Positions 51,614 through 61,249 of a stretch of 64,000 bases of DNA are shown piece after piece (position 1 is the stretch's first letter; each line of letters starts with the position of its first letter). This DNA comes from Desulfobacterales bacterium (GTDB lineage Bacteria; Desulfobacterota; Desulfobacteria; Desulfobacterales; JAFDDL01): assembly GCA_034003325.1 (NCBI GenBank), contig JAVEYW010000005.1, forward strand, positions 240,579 to 304,578, read 5' to 3'. The notes below the pieces were generated by a model, which saw only the letters and a list, made by a program, of their open reading frames with translations, searched no databases and had not been told where the DNA came from. The position numbers were made by a program, and so were the translations under genes.

Positions 51614-52534
51614 TTATTTGTTTTTTGACGCCGAATGATCGATCTGTTCCAGAAGGTGACTGATTCTCGGGAACGCCTTCATGTCGGAAAGCCAGTGGCC
51701 GGCAATGGCATCAATGCCGGTGTGCGCGCCTAAAATCATGCCCACCACCAAGCCCCTGGCTGCTGAATCGCCGCCGGCCATCACATTTTCGATGAGTGCG
51801 TTTTTTAAGTCGTTCTCGTATTTATAGATCAGATGGATCACCCCTGGAAACGCCGCCTCTGTTTCGCATTGCTGCCCAAAGGCCGCGATGGCTTCGCGCG
51901 TGTCCCTATCAATGCTTTCTTTTCCCTGCCGGACCCATCGAATCATGTTTTTCTGGCCCGAGCACGAATCGATTGCCTCATCAATTGCCGCGGTTGGGGT
52001 CTGGCCGTTTAACACCCGAAAAGCGATGTCCGAAAAAAAGACGGCACTCTTAACCACATCTGGATGATTATGGGTCATGGCGGTTTGTGCGCGAACCGCC
52101 GGGAGAAAATTGCCTTTGGTGGTATGGCAATAATAGATGATCGGACTAATTCGGGCAGCCGCAGAGAGATCCGTGGAGTCTGATCCGCTGTCCCTGAAAT
52201 TGCGACCGTTGCGGAAATTTTCCAGAGTGGTTTTGGTTGCACGGTCAAAATAGCCGTCATAGGTGCTGAAAAATTGTTGCCAGGTGTTGGCGAAATGTTC
52301 GGGATCAAAACCGTCGGCGGCCACGATATCCTCAAGCAGCAGCAGCATCTGATCACCATAATGGGTGAACTGCCCCTTATTTTTTGTGGGATGATAGGAA
52401 CGTCCCAACGGTTTTTCATACCGGTCCAGCCTGCCGTATTTTTTTTCTATGACGTCGGCATTGTAGACCCAGTGGCCGCCAAGCGCCAGCGCATCAGCAG
52501 CAAAAGACGCGAACACCATTGCTCTTGCATTCAT
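51614..52534 (-). CDS. ADP-ribosylglycohydrolase family protein
   Basis: 306 residues of the DraG/ARH family (PF03747-type), which remove ADP-ribose from proteins or small molecules using two Mg ions. FASFAADALALGGHWVYN gives the N-terminal metal-site region, ending in the C-terminal GGDSAARGLVVGMILGAH (canonical GGDTDTxGAxxGAxxGA). The usual D-T-D is replaced by D-S-A, so one metal ligand differs and activity is uncertain. No ADP-ribosyltransferase gene is adjacent. Followed by the Cys-rich protein gene. Confidence 0.85.
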   Translation of the reverse strand: MNARAMVFASFAADALALGGHWVYNADVIEKKYGRLDRYEKPLGRSYHPTKNKGQFTHYGDQMLLLLEDIVAADGFDPEHFANTWQQFFSTYDGYFDRATKTTLENFRNGRNFRDSGSDSTDLSAAARISPIIYYCHTTKGNFLPAVRAQTAMTHNHPDVVKSAVFFSDIAFRVLNGQTPTAAIDEAIDSCSGQKNMIRWVRQGKESIDRDTREAIAAFGQQCETEAAFPGVIHLIYKYENDLKNALIENVMAGGDSAARGLVVGMILGAHTGIDAIAGHWLSDMKAFPRISHLLEQIDHSASKNK

Positions 52535-52748
52535 ATCAGTCTCCTTGCATTTACCACTTACAGCGTATCATCTATCAGGAGCTATGCCCGCAACCCGCAG
52601 GGGCGAAAAATTTTTCGCCCCTGCTCAATGTCTGAATGATAATGCTTGTCCGGGTATTTTGCAATGCGGGGAGGCTGGCCGGATAAACCTTGCTCATGTC
52701 GTCATGCCCTGACAATGTGCGAATACGACATCGGCCGATTTTTTTATT

Positions 52749-53474
52749 TCAACGCAACCTCAATGCAAGCGCTTTGGGAAAACCGGCGGCTTTCATTTTA
52801 TCGACCACCGCGTCGATGTCATAGGCGACCTGCCTGAGCACCACCCACTGGTTGTCGATATCATAAATGACGTATTTGGCGTCATGATTGCCGTCTCTGG
52901 GCTGGCCGACGCTGCCGACATTGATAACATACTGTTGATCGGCGGAAAGCCGGGTGATGCCTTCGGGTAACCGTTTTCGGGAAAGACTCGAGCCGTTATA
53001 AGCGATTAATTCGAGCAAATGCGTGTGACCGACAAAACAGACGCGCTGGGGCATTATTTCAAACGCACGGCAAATCGCATCATCGGAAACGGCAAACAGA
53101 TAGGTTTTAACGGAATCCGGCGGAAAAGCGTGAACGAAGCGGAACCCGAAATCGAGCATCACCGGTTTGAGCCCGGAAATAAAAGAAAGGCTTTCCGCCG
53201 AAAGCATTTTAATGGCTTGTTTAAGCGATTCCCTGGCTGCTGGGTTAAACCATTTTAATTGTGAAGCATCGATTGCGCCCAACTCGTGGTTTCCCATGAT
53301 GGTGGAAATACCCAGCGCCTGAATGGTCCGGACCACCTTGTCGGAATCCGGCCCATAACCGATCATATCGCCCAGACAGATAATGGCGTTCACTTCAGAG
53401 CGCGCGATATCCGCGAGCACGGCATGAAGCGCTTCGAGATTTCCGTGAACATCTGATATAACACCGATTCGCAT
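52749..53474 (-). CDS. Calcineurin-like metallophosphoesterase (YfcE-type)
   Basis: 241 residues from ATG 53474; a longer frame to 53570 lacks a site. Metal motifs are GVISDVHGNLEAL (D-x-H), CLGDMIGYGPD (G-D), GNHELGA and GHTH with CFVGHTHLLELI. The likely substrate is a phosphodiester; specificity cannot be read from the sequence. Monocistronic, divergent from the rhodanese gene. Confidence 0.9.
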   Translation of the reverse strand: MRIGVISDVHGNLEALHAVLADIARSEVNAIICLGDMIGYGPDSDKVVRTIQALGISTIMGNHELGAIDASQLKWFNPAARESLKQAIKMLSAESLSFISGLKPVMLDFGFRFVHAFPPDSVKTYLFAVSDDAICRAFEIMPQRVCFVGHTHLLELIAYNGSSLSRKRLPEGITRLSADQQYVINVGSVGQPRDGNHDAKYVIYDIDNQWVVLRQVAYDIDAVVDKMKAAGFPKALALRLR

Positions 53475-53649
53475 GATGTGGGCCAAGTTGTCTGTTTTGA
53501 CATTGGCTTTGCGTTTTGGATGGTTATGCGATAGATAAAGCGCTGCCAATTTCTTTGCTCTTATAAGCATTCGGCAGCAAAATCAATATTAGACTCCGAA
53601 GTGGCGTGGGGTCGGCTTTCTGCGTTCGGGTGGACGGAGGCGCTCATTT

Positions 53650-54129
53650 ATGGTTAAAGGCGTTATTATTCTGTTTAGTGCAGCAGTCGTGACGGCATTG
53701 ACCGTCAATCATTTTTCTCCCTGGGGAATCGCCTTGATTGGGAACTGGAATACGGAAAAGGGCGTGATCAGCGCAAAGCCCAAAAACGATGTCGTGGCCC
53801 ATGAGCGGGAAATCGGGGACATTCATATCGTAAAAGAGATTTATGACCGGGGGGGCGCGCTTTTTGTCGATGCCCGGCCGGTTGAGGTGTTTAACGAAGG
53901 ACATATCGCAGGCGCCGTACCCTTTCCCGCAGGGGAGATGGAAGAACGGATAGAAGCGTTCATCAACACCCATGCCCCCGAAACCCGCATCATTACCTAC
54001 TGCTCCGGCAGAGAATGCGAAGACAGCCATATCCTGGCGGAATATCTGACGGATTTCGGTTTTAAAACGGTTCAGGTGTTTGTGGACGGTTTTCCGGCAT
54101 GGGAAAAGGAGGGGTATCCGGTTGAATGA
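53650..54129 (+). CDS. Membrane-anchored rhodanese-domain protein
   Basis: 159 residues. An N-terminal hydrophobic segment (VIILFSAAVVTALTVN) anchors or exports it. The rhodanese domain has VDARPVEVFNEGHIAGAVPF and the active-site loop YCSGRECEDSH with the catalytic Cys near 118. It should transfer sulfane sulfur in the periplasm. It overlaps the MauE/DoxX gene (TTG start at 54122) by eight bases, a pairing that suggests a joint role in sulfur or redox handling. Confidence 0.9.
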   Translation: MVKGVIILFSAAVVTALTVNHFSPWGIALIGNWNTEKGVISAKPKNDVVAHEREIGDIHIVKEIYDRGGALFVDARPVEVFNEGHIAGAVPFPAGEMEERIEAFINTHAPETRIITYCSGRECEDSHILAEYLTDFGFKTVQVFVDGFPAWEKEGYPVE

Positions 54130-54583
54130 TTCTTTCACGCATTTTTTTTCAAGTCCCCGGGCGGAACTGATCGGGCGCTGGTTACTGGGCATTGTTTTTT
54201 TGACGGCCTGTTTTCATAAAATCCTTAACCCAGCGCAGTTTGCAAAAATACTATATGGATATCAATTGGTTCCGAACGACGTGATCAACCTGACGGCCAT
54301 CGTTCTGCCGTTCCTGGAAGGTTATGCCGGTCTGGCCCTGATGCTGGGTATATATCCAAAATCGGCCGCGTTATTAATCAACACGATGCTGATCGCCTTT
54401 ATTGTTGCGATTTCCATCAATCTGCTAAGAGGCCATGAGTTTGACTGCGGCTGTTTTTCCATTCGGAATACACAGGGGCCATCGGCCGCAGTGACGCTGC
54501 TGGTGCGCGATGTCATTTGCCTGATGGGGGGAATCTATATCATGGCGTTTCGGGGAACTCGCAAGGGGTGTTTGGTTACATGA
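54122..54583 (+). CDS. DoxX/MauE-like four-helix membrane protein
   Basis: 153 residues if started at TTG 54122, ten bases after AGGAGG; the frame extends to 54080 inside the rhodanese gene without a site. Four membrane helices (LIGRWLLGIVFLTACFHKIL and three more) and a C-G-C-F pair of cysteines (FDCGCFS) resemble MauE, which handles disulfides and redox in methylamine dehydrogenase maturation. The partner rhodanese fits a sulfur-relay or redox role at the membrane. Confidence 0.85.
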   Translation: MNDSFTHFFSSPRAELIGRWLLGIVFLTACFHKILNPAQFAKILYGYQLVPNDVINLTAIVLPFLEGYAGLALMLGIYPKSAALLINTMLIAFIVAISINLLRGHEFDCGCFSIRNTQGPSAAVTLLVRDVICLMGGIYIMAFRGTRKGCLVT

Positions 54584-54599
54584 AAATTTGAAACACTCG

Positions 54600-55385
54600 T
54601 TATCTCAGCAGATTGAAATACCAATGGATCAGATGTGGGCCCCAAAAAACATAGAGCAAAGCGCCCAGGGAAAGAAAGGGGCCGAAGGGAACTCTCAATT
54701 TCATCTTTTGTTGGGAGGATCTCATGAGCAGCAATCCAACCAGGCACCCGGCGGTTGAGCCCGTAAAAATGGTAAACAACACACCCTGCCAACCCAATAG
54801 GGCGCCGATCATGGCCAGCAGCTTGATGTCCCCGCCGCCCATTCCCTCTTTCCCAGTTAACGCATGATAGGCCCATGCCACCAGAAAAAGGCTTCCGCCG
54901 CCGGATAAAATGCCCAAAAGGGACCGGATCAGCGGGGTCTTGAGATCAGAGTGCGGTAAAAGGAACGAGGCGGCAAAAAAAATGAAAATTCCCGGCAGCG
55001 TAATCACATCGGGAATAATCTGGTGGTCGATATCGATAAAGGTCACGACGATGAGCGCGGCGGAAAAGACGAAAAAGATTAGGGCTGCAGGCGTTAGTGA
55101 AAACCGGAAAACGATTGCCAAGGCCAGCAAGCCGGTGATCAGCTCGACCAGGGGATAGCGAAGGGGAATGGGCGTTCGACATTGCCTGCATTTGCCACCG
55201 AGAAACAGATAAGAGAGAATCGGAATATTATCCCGTGCCTGAAGGGTGGTATGGCAGACCGGGCACATGGAACGGGGTCGAACGATCGAATTGCCCTTCG
55301 GAAGGCGGTAAATGCAGACGTTGAGAAAGCTGCCGACGCAAAGGCCGAAAAGGAACACGATGAGGGTCGGGAAAAACAGGTCCAT
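54600..55385 (-). CDS. pilD: Type IV prepilin peptidase
   Basis: 261 residues, six to eight membrane helices. It cleaves the leader of type IV prepilins and type II secretion pseudopilins and N-methylates the new N-terminus. The Cys pairs CPVC and CRQC are the cytoplasmic zinc-like site; the two catalytic Asp lie in DIDHQIIPD and in GMGGGDIKLLAMIG (GxGD). No pilin gene adjoins it. It is convergent with the MauE gene and divergent from lon. Confidence 0.95.
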   Translation of the reverse strand: MDLFFPTLIVFLFGLCVGSFLNVCIYRLPKGNSIVRPRSMCPVCHTTLQARDNIPILSYLFLGGKCRQCRTPIPLRYPLVELITGLLALAIVFRFSLTPAALIFFVFSAALIVVTFIDIDHQIIPDVITLPGIFIFFAASFLLPHSDLKTPLIRSLLGILSGGGSLFLVAWAYHALTGKEGMGGGDIKLLAMIGALLGWQGVLFTIFTGSTAGCLVGLLLMRSSQQKMKLRVPFGPFLSLGALLYVFWGPHLIHWYFNLLR

Positions 55386-55696
55386 GGCGGGGGCATCCTT
55401 TCAAAGGGCCGGGATTTTATGGCGTTTTATTAAAGCCGAACACTAAAGAAGTTCCGTAAAAAAATCAAGTTGGTATTGTAAAAGAGAAAATATGCCTTAT
55501 ACTATACCGTTTGGATAGCGTGAATGGCGCCCATCTGCCATGCGTGCCAACGCAGCGGAACTATTCAAAGCTGAATCAAGAATTTTTTTAAAAGGCTTGA
55601 TCCGCGACCTCATGCCCAACTTTTTTCCGGTAAGGCCGGACGGGTTAGGCAAGCGCTCTGGGGTTTAGGTGGATTTGAAGATAAACAGGAGAAAAA
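55386..55696. other. Divergent intergenic region pilD / lon
   Basis: 311 bp that must carry promoters for pilD (minus) and lon (plus). TTGGTA (55470-55475) and TATACT (55498-55503) face lon but are 22 bp apart, too far for a normal sigma-70 site. No CIRCE (heat-shock) inverted repeat or small gene was recognised. Confidence 0.4.
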
Positions 55697-58138
55697 ATGG
55701 CTGAGACCGACAGGGACGATCTGATAAGCATTATTGATGAAGACGACAAGGAAGCGAATGTTCCCAATCCGTTACCCTTGTTGCCCGTGCGGGATGTGGT
55801 CATTTTTACTGACATGCTGCTTCCCTTGTTTATCGGGCGCGAGAAATCCGTTCGCGCCGCGGAAGAGGCCGTTACGCAAGATCGCTTTTTATTTCTGGCG
55901 ACCCAGAAAGACCCGCATGTTGAAAATCCGGGGCCTGATGACATTTACACGGTGGGAACGGTCGGGCGCATATTACGAATGCTCAAATTGCCGGATGGCA
56001 GGGTAAAAGCACTGGTTCAGGGCGTTGCAAAGGGACGGGTGATTAAATACGTTCGCAAAAAGCCGCATTACCGGGTCCAGGTGGAATTCGTCGAGGAAAA
56101 ACCGATGACCGAGATTACGCTGGAGGTCGAGGCCCTGATGCGTAATGTGCGGGAGCATTCTGAGAAAATCCTTGCATTGCGCGGCGAGATGACTGGAGAT
56201 GTCGGGGTGATTTTGGAGAGCATGGAGGATCCGGGCAAGCTTGCGGACCTGGTGGCATCCAACCTTCGGCTTAAAATCGAGGAGTCCCAGCAAGTGCTGG
56301 AGCTTTTCGACCCGGTCGAACGGCTTCGAAAGGTAAACGATCTTCTTTCCAGAGAAGTGGACCTTTCGGCGATGCAGGCCAAAATCCAGTCTGATGTGCG
56401 TGATGAGATTTCAAAAAGCCAGCGGGATTATTTTCTTCGGGAACAGGTGCGTGCCATTCATCGGGAATTGGGTGAGAACGATGAAAGAGCGATAGAGGTG
56501 GAAGAATACCGCAAGCGGGTAAAAAAGGCCAAAATGCCGGCGGATGCGGAAACCGAGGCCATGAAGCAGATTAAACGGCTGGAGCAGATGCACCCGGACT
56601 CAGCGGAATCTTCCGTGGTCCGGACTTACCTGGACTGGCTGACGGAACTGCCGTGGAGTAAATCGACCAAGGACTTTCTCGATATCACGCATGCCAAATC
56701 GGTGCTGGATACTCATCATTACGGCTTGGAAAAAGTGAAGGACCGGATTCTGGAATACTTAAGTGTTCGAAAATTAAATCCCACCATGAAGGGGCCGATT
56801 CTTTGCTTTGTGGGCCCTCCCGGTGTCGGAAAAACATCGTTGGGCCAGGCCATTGCCAAAGCCATGAAACGAAAATTCCACCGCATTTCGCTCGGCGGAA
56901 TTCATGATGAAGCCGAGATTCGAGGACACCGCCGGACCTATATCGGCGCTTTGCCGGGAAGAATCCTTCAGGGGCTTAAGCAATGCGGCACGAATAACCC
57001 GGTATTCATGATGGATGAGATTGACAAGCTTGGCTCGGATTTTCGCGGAGATCCTTCTTCGGCGCTTTTGGAAGCACTTGATCCGGAACAAAATCGGGAG
57101 TTCAGCGATCACTATCTCAACCTCGCCTTTGATCTTTCCCGCGTGATGTTTATTTTGACCGCCAACCAGACGGACACGATTCCTTCCGCGTTGCTGGATC
57201 GCATGGAAGTGATTAATTTGTCCGGCTACACGCATGAGGAGAAGCTTCAGATTGCAAAGGATTTTCTGATTCCCAGGCAATTGAAGGAGAACGGGTTAAA
57301 GGCAAAAAAAATTGAAATCAGCGAGGGCGCCTTATCGCAAATGATCGAGGAATATACCTCGGAAGCGGGGTTAAGAAATCTTGAAAGGGAAATCGGCACC
57401 ATCTGCCGAAAGATCGCTCGCAAGATTGCCGAAGGGGAGAAAGGGATCGGGAAATTTACCCGAAGCCATCTTCAGACCTATCTGGGGGTTCCGAAATTCA
57501 TCAAGGAAATGGACCAGGAGGAGAGTCAGATCGGACTTGCCACCGGTTTGGCCTGGACCCAGGTGGGTGGCGAAGTGCTTTATGTGGAGGCCACGCTGAT
57601 GGGGGGTAAGGGCGAATTGATTATTACCGGGCAATTGGGAGAGGTCATGCAGGAATCCGCACGGGCCGCCATGAGTTACGTTCGCACCAACATGGAAGCC
57701 TTCGGCGCCAAAAGCAACGTGTTCGACAATCAGGATGTTCATATCCATGTACCGGCAGGTGCCATTCCAAAGGACGGGCCTTCCGCCGGGATTGCGATGG
57801 CCACGGCATTATTATCGGTTGTTTCCAATCAGCCGATCAACAAGGATGTGGCCATGACGGGTGAAATTACGCTGAGAGGCCGTGTTCTGCCGATTGGTGG
57901 ACTGAAGGAAAAAGCCATGGGCGCGCTACGCGCCGGGATTCGAACCATTATTGTACCGGAAAAAAATAGACGGGATATTTCCGAGATTCCCGCCAACATT
58001 AAGCGGAAACTAACCTTTGTTCCGGTCAGCGACATGGACCAGGTGCTGCCCATCGCGATGCCGGGAATGCCCGCGCGGAAACCCATTGTCAAAAAAAAGA
58101 CGGGTGCCAAACGAAAGTCTGAACAAAAGGCGAATTGA
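55697..58138 (+). CDS. lon: ATP-dependent Lon protease
   Basis: 813-residue AAA+ serine protease of bacterial LonA type. N-terminal substrate domain (LPLLPVRDVVIFTDMLLPL), Walker A GPPGVGKTS near residue 377, Walker B VFMMDEIDK, and the protease domain with catalytic Ser in KDGPSAGIAMAT and Lys in GLKEKAMGALRAGI. It degrades misfolded and regulatory proteins. The ATG has a GGAGA site. It is the first gene of the plus-strand block to folE2; tsaB starts four bases after its stop. Confidence 0.97.
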   Translation: MAETDRDDLISIIDEDDKEANVPNPLPLLPVRDVVIFTDMLLPLFIGREKSVRAAEEAVTQDRFLFLATQKDPHVENPGPDDIYTVGTVGRILRMLKLPDGRVKALVQGVAKGRVIKYVRKKPHYRVQVEFVEEKPMTEITLEVEALMRNVREHSEKILALRGEMTGDVGVILESMEDPGKLADLVASNLRLKIEESQQVLELFDPVERLRKVNDLLSREVDLSAMQAKIQSDVRDEISKSQRDYFLREQVRAIHRELGENDERAIEVEEYRKRVKKAKMPADAETEAMKQIKRLEQMHPDSAESSVVRTYLDWLTELPWSKSTKDFLDITHAKSVLDTHHYGLEKVKDRILEYLSVRKLNPTMKGPILCFVGPPGVGKTSLGQAIAKAMKRKFHRISLGGIHDEAEIRGHRRTYIGALPGRILQGLKQCGTNNPVFMMDEIDKLGSDFRGDPSSALLEALDPEQNREFSDHYLNLAFDLSRVMFILTANQTDTIPSALLDRMEVINLSGYTHEEKLQIAKDFLIPRQLKENGLKAKKIEISEGALSQMIEEYTSEAGLRNLEREIGTICRKIARKIAEGEKGIGKFTRSHLQTYLGVPKFIKEMDQEESQIGLATGLAWTQVGGEVLYVEATLMGGKGELIITGQLGEVMQESARAAMSYVRTNMEAFGAKSNVFDNQDVHIHVPAGAIPKDGPSAGIAMATALLSVVSNQPINKDVAMTGEITLRGRVLPIGGLKEKAMGALRAGIRTIIVPEKNRRDISEIPANIKRKLTFVPVSDMDQVLPIAMPGMPARKPIVKKKTGAKRKSEQKAN

Positions 58139-58141
58139 TCC

Positions 58142-58861
58142 ATGCGGATTCTGGCGATGGACACGGCTTCCGGATGCGGGAGTGTCGCCGTGGCGGATGG
58201 GAATGAGCTGCTGTCTGAAATGGTCACTTCGCGCAGGGAAACCCATTCCAGGCACCTGATGACAATGGTGGACCAGGTATTGCAAATGGCCGGGCTTACC
58301 TTGCATGAGATGGACGGCTTTGCCGTTACGGTTGGTCCTGGCAGTTTTACGGGGCTTCGAATCGGCATCAGCACGATGAAGGGGTTGGCATTGGTTACCC
58401 AAAAGCCGGTAGCCGGCATTTCGAGCCTTGAAGCGCTTGCGGCGCAGGCATCACCAGCTTCTCAGCTCATCTGCCCGATGCTTGATGCCCGAAACCGGGA
58501 AGTTTATTTCGCCCGGTTTCAAATGGCGTCGGGCCGGCTTGAAAGACGGGCCGATGACCAGTCCGCAACGCCCGATTCGGCGTGTAAGGGAATTGAAGCG
58601 CCTTGCCTCTTTGTCGGCGACGGCGCGCTAAAATACAGGGAATTGATCACCACAACACTGGGGGAAAAGGCCGCCTTTGCCTTATCGTTTCAACATACCA
58701 TTCGGGCCTCGACCATATGGCATCTGGGCCGGATAGCATTTCAAAATAATCAGTGCACCGATGCCGCCGCGCTTGCGCCCCGATACCTGCGCCGCTCCTA
58801 TGCGGAATCAAACAAAAAAATACGAGAAGAATTGACAGGTTTGCCATGTTTCGATATGTAG
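58142..58861 (+). CDS. tsaB: tRNA t6A biosynthesis protein TsaB
   Basis: 239-residue ASKHA-fold protein that scaffolds TsaD for threonylcarbamoyl-AMP transfer to tRNA A37. MRILAMDTASGCGSVAVADG and TVGPGSFTGLRIGISTMKGLA are the diagnostic segments. The partner TsaE is at the start of this window (1-224) and TsaD and TsaC are not present. Starts four bases after lon, so it is probably co-transcribed. Confidence 0.95.
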   Translation: MRILAMDTASGCGSVAVADGNELLSEMVTSRRETHSRHLMTMVDQVLQMAGLTLHEMDGFAVTVGPGSFTGLRIGISTMKGLALVTQKPVAGISSLEALAAQASPASQLICPMLDARNREVYFARFQMASGRLERRADDQSATPDSACKGIEAPCLFVGDGALKYRELITTTLGEKAAFALSFQHTIRASTIWHLGRIAFQNNQCTDAAALAPRYLRRSYAESNKKIREELTGLPCFDM

Positions 58862-58933
58862 GATTAATTTTAGCCCCCTTTCAATTGAACGGGGCATGAA
58901 CTTGTCACCAGCGATACACAACAGGATCCAATC

Positions 58934-59605
58934 ATGACCAACTTCTCATGGCCCGACCCGCCGAGCCAGACGGCTTATCCGGTGGCAAGGGCCGGTTTTC
59001 CTTTTATTCTCGCAGCTTCTTTCACCACGGCCGTGCTCGCCTTGCTTGGCCTCACCGTCCCGGCCCTTCTGGGATTGGTGGTGTCCTTGTTTATTTGCTT
59101 TTTCTTCAGGGATCCGGACCGGGTGGTGCCGTGTATTGAAAACGGTTTGGTGGCGCCGGCGGATGGCAAAGTCGTTGCTGTGGAAGAACTGGCTTCCAGC
59201 CGGTTTTCTGATGGACCCTGCCGTAAAATCAGTATCTTTATGTCCGTGTTTAATGTTCACGTAAACCGGATACCCTGTGACGCGACGGTTCAGCAGGTTC
59301 GCTATTTTCCGGGTAAGTTTGTATCCGCGAATCTGGATAAGGCCTCGACGGACAATGAGCACAATGCGGTTTACCTGATAACTGCGTCCGGGAAATCCGT
59401 GTGCATGGTTCAGATTGCCGGTCTGATTGCCAGGCGTATTATTTGCGGGGTACAACCGGGCCAGTCGGTGCAAAGAGGACAGCGGATGGGGTTGATCTGC
59501 TTTGGCTCCCGAGTGGATGTTTACCTGCCCGTGGAGGCGAAAATTTCAATCCAGGTCGGGCAAAAGGTAACAGCAGGGGCCTCGATTATAGGGGAATGGA
59601 CTTAA
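58934..59605 (+). CDS. psd: Phosphatidylserine decarboxylase (short type)
   Basis: 223-residue PSD, making phosphatidylethanolamine. Two membrane helices (about 22-60) precede FRDPDR and VAPADGKVV, with FMSVFNVHVNR and the autocleavage Ser in ICFGSRVDVYLP (family LGST). The self-cleavage yields a pyruvoyl cofactor. The short size and missing long N-terminus are typical of the archaetidylserine/phosphatidylserine decarboxylase subgroup. It is followed 120 bp later by greA. Confidence 0.9.
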   Translation: MTNFSWPDPPSQTAYPVARAGFPFILAASFTTAVLALLGLTVPALLGLVVSLFICFFFRDPDRVVPCIENGLVAPADGKVVAVEELASSRFSDGPCRKISIFMSVFNVHVNRIPCDATVQQVRYFPGKFVSANLDKASTDNEHNAVYLITASGKSVCMVQIAGLIARRIICGVQPGQSVQRGQRMGLICFGSRVDVYLPVEAKISIQVGQKVTAGASIIGEWT

Positions 59606-59725
59606 CGCAAAACAAGTCATCGGCGCCGGAAGGATACCAGTTGATGGAATGTCGATGAGGAAGGGCATTTTTCCTTTGCCGGCATTACCTAAAAAAATTC
59701 GCTTTTATGCACAAGGAGTCTGATA

Positions 59726-60193
59726 TTGGAAAGGGTACCGATTACCAGAGGGGGGTATGAAACCCTCAAAAAAGAGCTGGAGCTTCTCAAAACAGTGGAG
59801 CGACCTCAAAACATTCGGGCGATTGAGGAAGCCAGAAGCCACGGCGATCTGTCTGAAAATGCGGAATTTGAAGCCGCCAAGGAACGTCAGGGGTTTATTG
59901 AAGGCAGAATTGCCGAGTTGAGCTTCAAAATCAACAATGCCGATATCATTGATCCTTCCAATCTGCCGAAAGACAAGGCTGTTTTTGCCTCTACGGTGTT
60001 GCTTGCCAATGTGGACACGGAAGAAAACGTGGAATATCAACTTGTCGGACCGGATGAATCGGATATTAAAAAAGGTCGAATCAGCGTATCCTCCCCGTTG
60101 GGGCGGGCGCTTTTAGGGAAAAAACCGGGCGATGAGATCACACTGGCGGCACCGGGCGGCAAGCGTTGCTACGAGTTGATCGAAATCTTGTAA
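59726..60193 (+). CDS. greA: Transcription elongation factor GreA
   Basis: 155 residues. Rescues arrested RNA polymerase by stimulating transcript cleavage. The coiled-coil N-terminus holds LKKELELLKTVERPQNIRAI with ARSHGDLSENAEFEAAKERQ carrying the tip acidic residues; the C-terminus has SPLGRALLGKKPGDEIT. The TTG start at 59726 is eight bases after a GGAG site, so it is unusual but well supported. Confidence 0.95.
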   Translation: MERVPITRGGYETLKKELELLKTVERPQNIRAIEEARSHGDLSENAEFEAAKERQGFIEGRIAELSFKINNADIIDPSNLPKDKAVFASTVLLANVDTEENVEYQLVGPDESDIKKGRISVSSPLGRALLGKKPGDEITLAAPGGKRCYELIEIL

Positions 60194-60237
60194 CTGCGCA
60201 TCAATCGCTTAATTAATTGAATTTAGGGAGGTTTTTA

Positions 60238-60444
60238 GTGGCGAGAATTACCGTTGAGGATTGTCTCAAACGTGTTGCAAATCGTTTTGTGTTAGTCAAT
60301 ATGGCGTCCAAACGAGTGCGTCAGATACGGGAAGGTTCTGAATATCTAGTTAATTCTCCTAAAAATGAAGATATTGTCGTCGCGCTTCGTGAAATCGCCG
60401 CAGGCAAAATTATTCGTAAGGAACAGGAGGCAAAGGGTGAGTAA
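60238..60444 (+). CDS. rpoZ: RNA polymerase omega subunit
   Basis: 68 residues from GTG 60238, seven bases after GGGAGG; the upstream frame reaches 60217 but lacks a site. MARITVEDCLKRVANRFVLV and REIAAGKI are the omega signatures. It helps assemble the core polymerase. It is 44 bp after greA, both in one plus-strand transcript. Confidence 0.93.
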   Translation: MARITVEDCLKRVANRFVLVNMASKRVRQIREGSEYLVNSPKNEDIVVALREIAAGKIIRKEQEAKGE

Positions 60445-60464
60445 CGCAGCAGGTATTCTTTTTC

Positions 60465-61199
60465 GTGCCGAAGCAAACGGATTATACCTATAAAAAACTG
60501 AACCACGCCGTTGGCCGAGCGATTCATCAATATGACATGATTGCCGACGGCGATCGGATCGCTTTAGGGCTTTCCGGGGGGGCTGACAGCCTAACCCTGA
60601 TCTATATTCTCAAGGAAAGACTGCCGCGAATACCGGTAAATTACGAGATCTTTGCCTTTCATATCGATCCCGGATTTGAGAATGGCTTCAGTGTACCACT
60701 TCAAGACTATTGCCGCCGTAACGGCTACCGGCTTGAAGTGGTGAACACGAATATCGGCTCGATTGCCCATGGCGAAGAGAACCGCGAGAATCCTTGCTTT
60801 TTGTGCGCTCGTCTCAGGCGAAAGCGCTTATTTGAACTGGCTGCCGCGAATGGTTGCGGCAAATTGGCATTGGGGCATAATAAAGACGATCTGATCGAAA
60901 CCTTATTTTTGAATATCTGTTATGCCGGAGAAATCAGCACGATGTTGCCGGCACAACCCTTTTTCGACGGGGAAATTACGGTTATTCGACCGTTGGCGTT
61001 TGCCGACGAAAAGGACATTCGGCGGTTTGCAAAGGACAACGGTTTTCCTGAATTCATAAACCCTTGCCCTTCAGCCGGGCAGAGTAGCCGGCGAGAGATG
61101 AGATTGCTTTTAAATCAATTGTATCAACAAAACCGGAAAATTAAGGGCAATATATTTCGGGCTATGAGCCATGTAAAACCGGATTACCTGCTAAGGTAA
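60465..61199 (+). CDS. TtcA-like tRNA sulfurtransferase
   Basis: 244-residue PP-loop ATPase of the TtcA family, which 2-thiolates C32 of tRNA. The PP motif is LGLSGGADSLTLIYI (residues 33-47), the cluster cysteine pair is CFLCARLRR near 107, and GHNKDDLIETLFLNICYAG is the family's second motif. A further Cys (PCPSAGQSSRR) near 205 may complete the site. Starts at GTG 60465 with only a weak site. Substrate not proven. Confidence 0.88.
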   Translation: MPKQTDYTYKKLNHAVGRAIHQYDMIADGDRIALGLSGGADSLTLIYILKERLPRIPVNYEIFAFHIDPGFENGFSVPLQDYCRRNGYRLEVVNTNIGSIAHGEENRENPCFLCARLRRKRLFELAAANGCGKLALGHNKDDLIETLFLNICYAGEISTMLPAQPFFDGEITVIRPLAFADEKDIRRFAKDNGFPEFINPCPSAGQSSRREMRLLLNQLYQQNRKIKGNIFRAMSHVKPDYLLR

Positions 61200-61249
61200 C
61201 AACCGTTTGGAATGATCGCCCCCTGACAGGTCGAAAAAAGAGTTCTAAC

